18,370 nucleotides of DNA from Comamonadaceae bacterium. GTDB taxonomy: Bacteria; Pseudomonadota; Gammaproteobacteria; Burkholderiales; Burkholderiaceae_C. The position numbers and the translations under genes were made by a program. The notes under the pieces were generated by a model. The model saw only the letters and a list, made by a program, of their open reading frames with translations. It had not been told where the DNA came from and did no database searches. The stretch covers positions 1-18,370 of the forward strand of contig CANJXV010000019.1 in assembly GCA_947478935.1 (NCBI GenBank). The letters are read 5' to 3'. Below, piece by piece: positions 8,071-15,520 of the stretch; the stretch's first letter is position 1, and every line of letters starts with the position of its first letter.

Positions 8071-9192
8071 ATGACGGAAGAACTACCGACACCCTCCGCA
8101 GACTCTGTGGTGACGGGTGAAGAAGCCATTGCCCTGGGCGCCCAGTTGGCCGCCAGACCCTACCGGCGGCCCGAACATTTAGTTTTGTGGGGTATGGGTC
8201 CAGCCCATATCCGCTTACTTGAACATTTCAAGCGTCGGCCCCTAGCGCATGTCCAGATCACGGTCTTAGCCCAACAAACCCAGACTTTTGCCCCGCGCAA
8301 ACTGGCACGCTACGTCGCCAACGATGTGCCGCTGGCCGATTGCACGGTCGATTTCGAGCCGCTCCTACAACAGGACAAAGTGCAGTGGACCGGGCGCCAG
8401 GGCCGTGGCCTCAATGCCGTCTCCCGCAGTATTTTGCTCGACGACGGCCAGTCGCTAGGCTATGACTTGCTGTCTATCAACACCGGCCCGGTGCCGCACC
8501 GCGAAGCTATCGAAGCGGCCATGCCCGGCGCGCGCGAACACGGTTTATTTGTGCCGCCGCTGGAAGGCTTTGCCAACTTGTGGCCCAAGGTATGCGGACT
8601 GGGCCGTACCCGCGCTCTGCGTATGGCGGTGATTGGTGCTGGCACAGAAGGCTTTGAGCTGGCCTTGGCCGTGCGCCAGCGCATGCCCACTGCGGCGGTG
8701 ACCTGGATCATCGGGCCCCAGCAAGAGGGCGATATAGGCTATCCCGAAACGTTGCACCAGCGCATGTTGCAATTGCTGCGCGAACAGCGTGTCACCGTGC
8801 TCTATGAGTCTGTAGCGTCACTCACGCGCGATGACGTGGTGCTGGCCAGCGGCGCCCGTCTGGCCTGCGATGTGCCAATTTTGGTCTTGGCCCGCACTGC
8901 ACCCGCCTGGCTCAGCCCCAGTGGCCTGGCGGTGCAAGACGACGCCATGGTCACCGATGCCTTTGAGCGCAGCAGCAGCCATCCAGACGTGTTTCATGTC
9001 TGGCAGGACAGCGAAGTGCTGGCCAACAACGTATACGCCATGATGCAGTCCGAGCCCGCCAAACTGCGCGCTAGCAAGCCGCGCCAGTTGCAGTTTTTGT
9101 ATGCCGGCGCCAGCCACGCCTTGTTGGCCTGGGGTGGACAATGCATGCAGGGCCGCGCAGTCGCATGGCTCAAGAAATTCTTAAAATCCTAG
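8071..9192 (+). CDS. Diverged NDH-2-like oxidoreductase, paralogue of the SelD-fused flavoprotein domain
   Basis: This 373-residue protein resembles the flavoprotein half of its upstream neighbour: WGMGPAHIRLLEHF versus VGGGHSHVAVLKAF, YDLLSINTGPVPH versus YDVLALNTGSTPQ, and a second nucleotide motif VIGAGTEGFELALAVRQRM at about residues 189-207. Key elements have decayed. The SGDVAAFG motif that binds FAD is replaced by HVWQDSEVLANN, and the first glycine motif is altered. An N-terminal extension of about 35 polar residues is present. ATG 8071 lies 4 bases after the selD stop, with an AUAGGGG-type site spanning that stop, so it is almost surely co-translated. It may act as a non-catalytic subunit, regulator or altered enzyme paired with the fusion protein; loss of FAD binding is inferred from motif loss only. 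The frame is uninterrupted over 373 codons, which argues against a dead copy. Confidence 0.75.
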   Translation: MTEELPTPSADSVVTGEEAIALGAQLAARPYRRPEHLVLWGMGPAHIRLLEHFKRRPLAHVQITVLAQQTQTFAPRKLARYVANDVPLADCTVDFEPLLQQDKVQWTGRQGRGLNAVSRSILLDDGQSLGYDLLSINTGPVPHREAIEAAMPGAREHGLFVPPLEGFANLWPKVCGLGRTRALRMAVIGAGTEGFELALAVRQRMPTAAVTWIIGPQQEGDIGYPETLHQRMLQLLREQRVTVLYESVASLTRDDVVLASGARLACDVPILVLARTAPAWLSPSGLAVQDDAMVTDAFERSSSHPDVFHVWQDSEVLANNVYAMMQSEPAKLRASKPRQLQFLYAGASHALLAWGGQCMQGRAVAWLKKFLKS

Positions 9193-9207
9193 TTCGCGTT
9201 TTTCATT

Positions 9208-9214
9208 AGGGAGG
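9208..9214 (+). promoter_or_regulatory. Strong Shine-Dalgarno for the DUF962 gene
   Basis: AGGGAGG lies 6 bases before ATG 9221, the best ribosome-binding site on the plus strand of this window. It sits in the 28-base gap after the 8071-9192 gene and supports 9221 over the nearby ATG at 9230. Confidence 0.7.
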
Positions 9215-9220
9215 CACACC

Positions 9221-9697
9221 ATGGATTCAATGCAACCCCCGCTGCCAGAAAGTTTGGACATACCTCAGCGCAAAGTCGATGCGCTCTTGCAGCACTATGG
9301 CTTAAGCCATACGCACCCGGTTAATGAAGTGATTCATTTTGTGGCGATTCCCGCCATCATGATCAGTCTCAATGGTTTGTTATTTGCGGTACACCCGGCC
9401 CTGGTTCTTTTGTTGATCGCAGTTAGCTTGGTCTATTACTCGCGCCTGTCTTGGCCTTTTACGCTGTGCATGCTGCTCTTGTCTTCAGTGATGCTGGCCT
9501 TGGTGGACGCAATGGACGCCGCAGGTGTGCTGGTGCAAGCCAGTGTGGGAGTTTTTGTTGTTGCCTGGATTTTTCAATTCATAGGCCACCATTTGGAGGG
9601 TAAAAAGCCTTCCTTTTTCGAGGACTTGCAATACCTGCTGGTCGGACCGTTGTTTGTCCTGAGCAAAGCCTTCGAGCGCCTAGGCGTACGCTGGTAA
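9221..9697 (+). CDS. Mpo1-like (DUF962) membrane protein
   Basis: This is a 158-residue small membrane protein of the DUF962/Mpo1 family, whose yeast member is an iron-dependent 2-hydroxy fatty acid dioxygenase used in fatty-acid alpha-oxidation. The family landmarks are present: Y26-x5-H32-x2-N35-x3-H39 with following IPAIMISL, and near the end FQFIGHHLEGKKPSFFEDLQ (H123, H124, E126) then LLVGPLFVL. The histidines are the expected iron ligands. Four hydrophobic helices fill residues 38-121. It follows the previous gene by 28 bases and may be transcribed with it, though its strong ribosome site could mean separate control. The bacterial substrate is unknown, and a role in the selenium-type cluster is not evident. 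Family assignment is secure; activity is inferred. Confidence 0.85.
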   Translation: MDSMQPPLPESLDIPQRKVDALLQHYGLSHTHPVNEVIHFVAIPAIMISLNGLLFAVHPALVLLLIAVSLVYYSRLSWPFTLCMLLLSSVMLALVDAMDAAGVLVQASVGVFVVAWIFQFIGHHLEGKKPSFFEDLQYLLVGPLFVLSKAFERLGVRW

Positions 9698-9707
9698 AGC
9701 GGTCGTT

Positions 9708-9782
9708 ATGGCCTTAGCGCGCACGATGTCTGCCCTCCTAAGCGGCGATACGCCTGCCGCATCTGCCCGAGTTCGTGCCTGA
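9708..9782 (+). other. Possible 24-codon leader frame ending on the next gene's start
   Basis: ATG 9708 opens a 24-codon frame (MALARTMSALLSGDTPAASA then RVRA) whose TGA at 9780-9782 shares its last base with the ATG of the DadA-like gene (TGATG). That arrangement is typical of translational coupling, and the DadA-like gene has no clear Shine-Dalgarno of its own. The leader also lacks a strong site, and so short a frame can arise by chance. Confidence 0.25.
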
Positions 9783-11011
9783 TGGCACGCGTTGCCGTTA
9801 TAGGGGCAGGGTTTGTCGGACTGTCGTCGGCCTACTGGCTGATGCGCGACGGCCACGAGGTAAGCTTGTATGAGCCGATTGGCGCTGCTGGCGGCGCCTC
9901 TTTTGGTAATGCCGGAACGTTTGCTAATTACGCCTGCATCCCCGTCAACAACCCTTCGGTGTTCCGCGAACTGCCGCGCTATTTGTTCTCGTCGCAAAGT
10001 CCATTACGTGTCCGCTGGTCGCACCTGCATGCGCTGGCACCCTGGCTTGTGCGTTTTTTGTGGGCCTCTGCGCCCGGTCGCTACACCACCACCGTAACCG
10101 CCTTGTCGCATCTGCTGGCCCGCGCGCAAAGCGGCTACGACGCAATGCTGGCCGAAGCCGAACTACAACGTTTTGTATGTCCACAAGAGTGCTTGTATTT
10201 GTACTCCAGCGTAGCCGCTTTCGAGGGCGCGCGCGAGACCTTGGAATTGCGCCGTCGCCTGGGCGTAGAGTTTGACATTCTGGACGCGGACACGATCGCC
10301 AAGTTAGAGCCGCAGCTCAGCCCCATCTTTCACCGTGGCGCCTTGTTCAAAGGCTCCTGGCACCTGAGCGACCCCTCGGCGTTTCTGCATGCCTTGTTGA
10401 CTTATTTGGAGTCCAAAGGCCTCGTGGTGCATCCGTTAACGGTCACCGGCATCCAAGCGGACGACAAGCAGGTGCGCTTGCGTAGCGTGGACCATGACAG
10501 CGCTTATGACTATCTGGCCGTCTGCGCAGGCGTGCACTCCAAGACCTTGGCGGCGCAATGCGGCGACGACGTGCCCTTGCAGGCAGAGCGCGGTTACCAC
10601 CTGATGTTTCCCGATAGTAGACCCTTGATTTCGCGCCCGGTGGGCTGGGCTGAACGGGGCTTTTACATGACGCCTATGGCACAAGGCATACGCGTGGCCG
10701 GCACGGTGGAATTGGCGGACTTGGGGCAGGAAATGCATCCTGGTTTATTGGGTTTGCTAAATTTTGCTTCCCACCGCGCCCTGCCTGCGCTGGGCGCGCC
10801 GCAGGCGCCTTGGCTAGGTTTTCGACCGACTCTGCCCGATGGCCTTCCGGTACTGGGACGTTCGCGCAAGAGCGCGCGGGTGGTGTATGCCTTTGGCCAT
10901 CAGCACATCGGTCTGACTTTGGGTGGATTGACCGGCAGTGTGGTGGCCGAAATGGTTGGTGAGCGACCTAGTGCTTTTGATTTGCATCCTTTTAGCGCCC
11001 AAAGGTTTTGA
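9782..11011 (+). CDS. DadA-like FAD-dependent amino-acid oxidoreductase
   Basis: This is a 409-residue soluble flavoprotein of the DAO/DadA superfamily. The N-terminal Rossmann motif VAVIGAGFVGLSSAYWL (residues 4-20), with E31 ending the second strand, binds FAD. GGASFGNAGTFANY is the family's GNAG segment. LGFRPTLPDGLPVLGRS and HQHIGLTLGGLTGSVVAEM near the C-terminus match the DadA FAD and substrate closure motifs. Members oxidise D-amino acids or related amines and pass electrons to the respiratory chain. Which amino acid is used cannot be told; glycine, sarcosine or hydroxyproline relatives share this fold. ATG 9782 is the only ordinary start before the in-frame stop at 9695. It is 84 bases from the DUF962 gene and converges with the cbb operon. 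No dadX racemase or lrp-type regulator is nearby. Confidence 0.85.
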   Translation: MARVAVIGAGFVGLSSAYWLMRDGHEVSLYEPIGAAGGASFGNAGTFANYACIPVNNPSVFRELPRYLFSSQSPLRVRWSHLHALAPWLVRFLWASAPGRYTTTVTALSHLLARAQSGYDAMLAEAELQRFVCPQECLYLYSSVAAFEGARETLELRRRLGVEFDILDADTIAKLEPQLSPIFHRGALFKGSWHLSDPSAFLHALLTYLESKGLVVHPLTVTGIQADDKQVRLRSVDHDSAYDYLAVCAGVHSKTLAAQCGDDVPLQAERGYHLMFPDSRPLISRPVGWAERGFYMTPMAQGIRVAGTVELADLGQEMHPGLLGLLNFASHRALPALGAPQAPWLGFRPTLPDGLPVLGRSRKSARVVYAFGHQHIGLTLGGLTGSVVAEMVGERPSAFDLHPFSAQRF

Positions 11012-11106
11012 TTACCCTTGGTAATGCGCGTCGCGCTTAGCAGTTGCGCACAATGGGCAAGCGGGCCGTGCACAAGCGTCTGGCCCAATGAGCCTAATCG
11101 CAAACT
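11011..11106. other. Convergent gap between the DadA-like gene and the cbb operon
   Basis: This is a 95-base gap between two converging genes. It holds a six-pair inverted repeat ATTACC-CTT-GGTAAT (11011-11025, overlapping the DadA-like stop), a GCGCG-T-CGCGC repeat just after it (11026-11036), and a looser GGGCC/GGCCC pair near 11071-11094. None is followed by a T-run on either strand, so I cannot call an intrinsic terminator with confidence, though the clustering of hairpins where two transcripts meet is suggestive. Confidence 0.3.
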
Positions 11107-11769
11107 TCAGAGTTCTGCAAAGCTGGCAATGACACGGTCAGGGTGGCTGTCCGCGATGGCAGCCCCCATGTTGTAGCCATAAGGTACCACCCAAACGGCC
11201 ACGCCAGCATTGCGTGCGGTTGCCACGTCAATGCTCGAATCACCGACGAAAAGCGTTCTGTCCGCAGTCACCTGCATGCGCGCTAGGCAACTGAGCACGC
11301 CGTCGGGCCGAGGCTTCTTAGTAGGCAGGGTATCTCCACTGATGACGCAATCAAACAGAGGCGTCAATGCATGCGCATCCAATACGGTTTGCGTGTAAGC
11401 GCCTTCTTTATTGGTGACGACCCCCAATAGAACACCTCGCGATTTGAGCCGCTGCAAGGTTTCCACCACATGCGGGTAGCAGTGGCTGCGCGTGCCGCAA
11501 CGCGCGCGGTAATGCGTTTTAAAGACAACGGCAATGTCAGCTAAACGCTCAGAGCTGCGGACTGTTGCGTCACTTATACCTTGCACAAAGGCCAGAGCCT
11601 GGATGAGCAGCTCCAGGGTCCCGTGGCCTATCCAGTCATTGACTTGCCCTTGCGAGACGCTTGCAAAATTAAAGTGTTGCAAAGTGTCGTTCACAGCGTC
11701 GCAAATTTCCGGTGCGGTTTCGACCAGGGTGCCGTCCAGGTCAAAGAGGATCAGGTCGTACGGTTTCAT
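11107..11769 (-). CDS. cbbZ: Phosphoglycolate phosphatase (HAD family)
   Basis: This 220-residue HAD hydrolase dephosphorylates 2-phosphoglycolate, the RuBisCO oxygenase product that inhibits Calvin-cycle enzymes. Motif I is FDLDGTLVETAPEI with nucleophile D10 and acid D12. Motif II is the Thr in GVVTNKEG, motif III the Lys in TKKPRPDG, and motif IV FVGDSSIDVATARNAG. ATG 11769 overlaps the cbbP stop by four bases (ATGA), showing translational coupling at the end of the cbb operon. A longer frame reaching back to 12159 is antisense-frame noise inside cbbP. The product is glycolate, whose oxidation to glyoxylate would feed the aminotransferase at the right edge. The role is well supported by position; a housekeeping gph would have the same sequence features. 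Confidence 0.9.
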   Translation of the reverse strand: MKPYDLILFDLDGTLVETAPEICDAVNDTLQHFNFASVSQGQVNDWIGHGTLELLIQALAFVQGISDATVRSSERLADIAVVFKTHYRARCGTRSHCYPHVVETLQRLKSRGVLLGVVTNKEGAYTQTVLDAHALTPLFDCVISGDTLPTKKPRPDGVLSCLARMQVTADRTLFVGDSSIDVATARNAGVAVWVVPYGYNMGAAIADSHPDRVIASFAEL

Positions 11770-12641
11770 GATGCGCGCTTTTTGCGTTCCATCATGCGCC
11801 AGATGAAGGGGGTGAAGATGAGTTGCATTGCCAGCTCCATCTTGCCACCGGGCACGACGATGGTATTTGCGCGGCTCATAAAGCTGTCGTCGATCATGCT
11901 GCGCAGGTATTGAAAATCGATGCCCTTGGGTTTGGCAAAGCGGATGACTACCATGCTTTCGTCCGGCGACGGAATGTCGCGGCTGATAAAAGGGTTGCTG
12001 GTATCGACCATGGGCACGCGCTGAAAGTTCACGTGCGTATGCATAAATTGCGGGCAGATGTAGTTCACATAGTCGGGCATGCGGCGCAGGATGGTATCGG
12101 TTACCGCTTCGGTGCTGTAGCCGCGTTTGGACTTGTCTCGCCACAGCTTTTGTATCCATTCCAGGTTAATCACGGGTACCACGCCAATGAGCAAATCTGG
12201 GTGTTTGGCGATATTGACTTCGGGTGTCACCACGGCACCATGCAGGCCTTCATAAAACAGCAAATCGGTACCTGCCGGCACATCTTGCCAGGGCGTAAAA
12301 GTGCCAGGCTCTTGCTTGAAGGGTGCGGCTTCCTCATGGTCGTGTAAATATTTACGCTGTTTGCCGCTTCCGCTTTTCGCGTAGTCGGCAAATAAAGCTT
12401 CCAGTTCGGAGAACAAATTGTTTTCTGGGCCAAAGTGGCTAAAGTTTTTATTGCCTTTGGCCTCGGCCTCGGCCAGACGCATCTTCATTTCGGCTCGGTC
12501 ATAGCGGTGGAAGCTGTCGCCTTCGATGATTGCGGCGTTCACGCCTTCGCGGCGGAATATGTTCTCAAACGTGCGCGTCACTGAGGTGGTACCCGCGCCA
12601 CTGGAGCCGGTGATGGCAATGATTGGGTGCTTCTCTGACAT
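11766..12641 (-). CDS. cbbP: Phosphoribulokinase (class I, bacterial type)
   Basis: This 291-residue enzyme phosphorylates ribulose 5-phosphate with ATP to ribulose 1,5-bisphosphate, the RuBisCO substrate. It is one of the two reactions unique to the Calvin cycle. The P-loop is GSSGAGTTS at residues 12-20, followed by EGDSFHRYDR (D42 as likely catalytic base) and FYEGLHGAVV in the Walker B region. RGYSTEAVTDTILRRMPDY and IPSPDESMVVIRF are class I landmarks, and the length matches bacterial octameric enzymes, which are typically activated by NADH. ATG 12641 has AGGGAG 5 bases upstream. It lies 24 bases after cbbF and overlaps cbbZ by four bases. Family knowledge, not this sequence, supplies the allosteric statement. 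Confidence 0.96.
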   Translation of the reverse strand: MSEKHPIIAITGSSGAGTTSVTRTFENIFRREGVNAAIIEGDSFHRYDRAEMKMRLAEAEAKGNKNFSHFGPENNLFSELEALFADYAKSGSGKQRKYLHDHEEAAPFKQEPGTFTPWQDVPAGTDLLFYEGLHGAVVTPEVNIAKHPDLLIGVVPVINLEWIQKLWRDKSKRGYSTEAVTDTILRRMPDYVNYICPQFMHTHVNFQRVPMVDTSNPFISRDIPSPDESMVVIRFAKPKGIDFQYLRSMIDDSFMSRANTIVVPGGKMELAMQLIFTPFIWRMMERKKRAS

Positions 12642-12665
12642 GGGGACTCCCTGGACTGAATAATC

Positions 12666-13757
12666 TCAAAATCTAAACAGGCTGCGTTCGGCGAACAGCG
12701 GGTTGTGCTCTTCCGCCTGCGCTGGTTCTCGGTGGTAGCGCTCGATGCGCTCGACCTCATTACGAGAGCCAAATACCAGGCCGATGCGCTGATGCAAAGA
12801 TGTTGGTGCAACATCCAAAACCGGCTTCTCCCCGGTGCTTGCCCGGCCACCGGCTTGCTCCATGAGCATGCCTACCGGGTTGGCCTCGTACAGCAGACGC
12901 AGGCGCCCGGCCTTGCTGGGATCTTTGGTGTCGCGGGGGTACATAAACACGCCGCCGCGCATCAGGATGCGGTGCGCCTCGGCCACCATGCTGGCGATCC
13001 AGCGCATATTGAAATCTTTGCCGCGCGTGCCGGTCTTGCCGGCCAGGCATTCATCGACATAGCGCTTAACCGGCGCTTCCCAGAAGCGGCTGTTGGAGGC
13101 GTTAATCGCAAATTCGTGCGTGTCGCGGGGAATTTGGATGTTGCGGTGGGTGAGCATGAACTCGCCCAGGTTGGGGTCCAGCGTAAAGCCTTGCACCCCG
13201 TTGCCCAGGGTGAGCATGAGCATGGTGGTAGGCCCATATATGGCGTATCCGGCAGCCACCTGGCGGGTGCCCGCTTGTAAAAAATCGGCTACTTGCACAT
13301 CGCGCCCGTCCTCGGGCCCGCGCAATACCGAAAAAATGCTACCCACCGATACGTTGACATCGATATTGCTGGAGCCATCCAACGGGTCAAACACCAGCAG
13401 ATATTTGCCGCGTGGGTATTGGGTCGGTATTTGGTAGGGATGCTCCATTTCCTCAGAGGCCATCCCTGCAAGGTTGCCCGCCCATTCGGTGCGGCGGATA
13501 AAGGCTTGGTTGCTCAGCACGTCCAGAGTTTTCTGCGCCTCGCCCTGCACATTGACCGAAGCGCCGTCGCCGTTTTTGTGATCGCCCAGGACTTGTCCGA
13601 GCTCGCCAAAGGCCACGCCGCGTGCAATCGCTTTGCAAGCCAAAGCGATGTCCAAAATCAGGGCGTTGAAGTCGCCACTGGCACCGGGGTATTTGCGCCG
13701 CTCTTCGATCAAAAACTGCGTGAGGGTGGAATGCTGGGAGCGGGCGGACAAGGGCAT
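12666..13757 (-). CDS. cbbF: Fructose-1,6-bisphosphatase class I
   Basis: This enzyme hydrolyses fructose 1,6-bisphosphate (and often sedoheptulose 1,7-bisphosphate in autotrophs) during RuBP regeneration. Class I hallmarks are MASEEME for metal binding (about residues 99-105), FDPLDGSSNIDVN (DPLDGSSN at 124-131) and the C-terminal KDPSKAGRLRLLYEANPVGM. Length is 363 residues from ATG 13757. An in-frame TTG at 13778 would add seven residues but is a poorer start, and GAGA at a 7-base spacing precedes 13757. No separate sedoheptulose bisphosphatase is seen, so dual use is likely but inferred. It sits 25 bases after cbbY and 24 before cbbP. The symbol cbbF is given by operon context; a housekeeping fbp gene elsewhere in the genome is possible. 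Confidence 0.95.
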   Translation of the reverse strand: MPLSARSQHSTLTQFLIEERRKYPGASGDFNALILDIALACKAIARGVAFGELGQVLGDHKNGDGASVNVQGEAQKTLDVLSNQAFIRRTEWAGNLAGMASEEMEHPYQIPTQYPRGKYLLVFDPLDGSSNIDVNVSVGSIFSVLRGPEDGRDVQVADFLQAGTRQVAAGYAIYGPTTMLMLTLGNGVQGFTLDPNLGEFMLTHRNIQIPRDTHEFAINASNSRFWEAPVKRYVDECLAGKTGTRGKDFNMRWIASMVAEAHRILMRGGVFMYPRDTKDPSKAGRLRLLYEANPVGMLMEQAGGRASTGEKPVLDVAPTSLHQRIGLVFGSRNEVERIERYHREPAQAEEHNPLFAERSLFRF

Positions 13758-13782
13758 GGCAAGGTCTCGGGAAAGCAAAAAA

Positions 13783-14502
13783 TCAGGCGGCGCGGGCTTG
13801 TGAATGCCAGATGCGCAAGTCTGCCACGGTGGTATCGCCTAAATCTGGCACCACGCGCAAAGCGCCTTCAAAGCGATGGTGCGCGGTAAAGCTATTGGGC
13901 GTAATCACCGTGGGTAAGCCCGCAGCCAACGCCGCTTGTAAGCCATTGGATGAATCTTCGATCGCCATGCAGTCGCTACTGGCCATACCCATACGCTGCA
14001 AAGTTTGTAAATAGACCTGCGGATGCGGCTTTTTGCGTGGCGCGGTAGAAGCGTCCTCCACCACGCCAAACAAGCTGCGCCAGTGCGCGCCTATGGCCTT
14101 GCGCAGTAGGGCAGCGATATTGACCGGCGAAGTGGTGGTGGCAATTGCCAGTGCCAGGCCTTGCTCGTGGGCCGATTCAATGAGGCGCAATACGCCGGGG
14201 CGCAAGCTCACCACGCCGTCATTGACCATGCCTTCATAGGCGGCGGTCTTGAGCTCATGCAGCCGGACAATCGTATCTTGCAGGGAGTGGGCCTCAATAC
14301 CCACGATGTCTGCGCGCGTGCGCTTCCAATAATGGGCGATGCGCTCCTTGCCGCCGGAAATATCCAGCAACTCGATGTACAGGGCCTCGTCCCACACCCA
14401 GTCCAGGCCTTCTTCGGCAAACGCATGGTTAAAGGCAGCGCGGTGCGCGGACTCGGTATCGGCCAGCGTGCCGTCCACATCAAAAATTAGCGCTTTGAGC
14501 AT
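13783..14502 (-). CDS. cbbY: CbbY, xylulose-1,5-bisphosphate phosphatase (HAD family)
   Basis: This is a 239-residue HAD phosphatase with cap domain. CbbY proteins destroy xylulose 1,5-bisphosphate, a misfire product of RuBisCO that locks the active site, so it works with the neighbouring activase CbbX. Motif I is FDVDGTLADTESAH with D8 and D10. The cap has the CbbY-specific LLDISGGKERIAHYW, motif II is ATTTSPVNI, motif III RKKPHPQVYLQT, and motif IV IEDSSNGLQAALAAGLPT. ATG 14502 follows a GGGA; the frame is open back to 14571, but those codons lie inside cbbX. It lies 19 bases after cbbX and 25 before cbbF. The call over phosphoglycolate phosphatase rests on the GGKERI cap motif and on position, since a separate CbbZ closes the operon. 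Confidence 0.93.
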   Translation of the reverse strand: MLKALIFDVDGTLADTESAHRAAFNHAFAEEGLDWVWDEALYIELLDISGGKERIAHYWKRTRADIVGIEAHSLQDTIVRLHELKTAAYEGMVNDGVVSLRPGVLRLIESAHEQGLALAIATTTSPVNIAALLRKAIGAHWRSLFGVVEDASTAPRKKPHPQVYLQTLQRMGMASSDCMAIEDSSNGLQAALAAGLPTVITPNSFTAHHRFEGALRVVPDLGDTTVADLRIWHSQARAA

Positions 14503-14521
14503 CAGATCCCAGTCTATGTTT

Positions 14522-15496
14522 TTAGGCGTCCGGGCGGACATCTGCTTGCTGAAAGACCCGACTAGCAGCAAAGTCGGACGCAGTCAGGGTACGTAAATCA
14601 TCGGCGCTCAGTTGCCGGTCACGGTCGGCAAAAAGCCGGCTGGCCTGGCGCAGGCGCGCCCGGTCCAATGCATTGCGCACGCTGCGGGCGTTGGCAAAGT
14701 GGGGTTGCTGCACCCGCAAGCCCAGGTAGCGCTTGAATACCGTATCGGCATCCGGTGCAAACACATAGTTCTGCTGAACCAGCATTTTTTGCGAAATCTG
14801 CACTAACTCGTCAACCGAATAGTCGGGGAAGTCGAGGTGGTGTGCCACGCGAGAACTCATGCCGGGGTTGGATTCGAAGAAGGTATCCATCCGGTCTTTA
14901 TAGCCCGCCAGAATCACCACCAGGTCATCGCGCTGGTTTTCCATCACTTGCAGCAGTATTTCGATGGCCTCCTGCCCGTAGTCGCGCTCGTTTTCCGGAC
15001 GGTACAGGTAATAGGCTTCGTCAATAAAAAGCACCCCACCCATGGCCTTTTTCAGCACTTCTTTGGTTTTGGGCGCGGTGTGGCCGATGTACTGGCCCAC
15101 CAAATCGTCGCGGGTAACTGCCACCAGATGACCCTTGCGAACATAACCCAAGCGGTGGAGAATTTGCGCCATGCGCATGGCCACCGAGGTTTTGCCGGTG
15201 CCAGGATTGCCCACAAAGTTCATGTGCAAGCTCGGTGCCTCGCTGACCAGACCTAGATTGATGCGCAGTTTGTCAATCACCAGCAAGGCCGCAATGTCGC
15301 GGATGCGGGCTTTCACCGGGGCCAGCCCCACCAGATCACGGTCCAGCTCGGCGATGACCTCCTCCACCTGCGACTGCGCCAAAACCTCACCTACGCTGCG
15401 CGCTTGGCCCAGAGCCGCACTCGGCGGATCCACGGATTCCGCTGCTGCTGTAACCGGCATCTGGGCCTGCGCGCCAGGAATGGAGTAGTTGCTCAT
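14522..15496 (-). CDS. cbbX: Red-type RuBisCO activase CbbX (AAA+)
   Basis: This 324-residue AAA+ ATPase forms hexamers that tug the C-terminal tail of the large subunit through the pore to eject inhibitory sugar phosphates. Walker A is GNPGTGKTS (96-104), Walker B GGVLFIDEAYYL (153-164), and pore loop 1 YIGHTAPKT begins at Y136. SNPGMSSRVAHHLDFPDY carries the arginine-finger region (sensor 1 is around VILAGYKD). All are intact. The N-terminal 30 residues are variable and low in structure. It starts 24 bases after cbbS with no strong ribosome site. CbbX only serves red-type (form IC/ID) RuBisCO, which independently supports the type of the adjacent cbbLS. ATG 15496 gives the usual length. Confidence 0.97.
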   Translation of the reverse strand: MSNYSIPGAQAQMPVTAAAESVDPPSAALGQARSVGEVLAQSQVEEVIAELDRDLVGLAPVKARIRDIAALLVIDKLRINLGLVSEAPSLHMNFVGNPGTGKTSVAMRMAQILHRLGYVRKGHLVAVTRDDLVGQYIGHTAPKTKEVLKKAMGGVLFIDEAYYLYRPENERDYGQEAIEILLQVMENQRDDLVVILAGYKDRMDTFFESNPGMSSRVAHHLDFPDYSVDELVQISQKMLVQQNYVFAPDADTVFKRYLGLRVQQPHFANARSVRNALDRARLRQASRLFADRDRQLSADDLRTLTASDFAASRVFQQADVRPDA

Positions 15497-15520
15497 GGCT
15501 GTGGCGCGGTCTGGGCGCGC

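Noticed and set aside
9782..11011. ThiO glycine oxidase for thiamine synthesis
   Set aside because: No thiS, thiG or thiE neighbours; the FRPTLPDGLPVLG ending fits DadA-type enzymes at least as well.
11770..12159. Extension of the CbbZ frame upstream
   Set aside because: These codons lie within cbbP in another frame; the HAD motif I starts right after ATG 11769.
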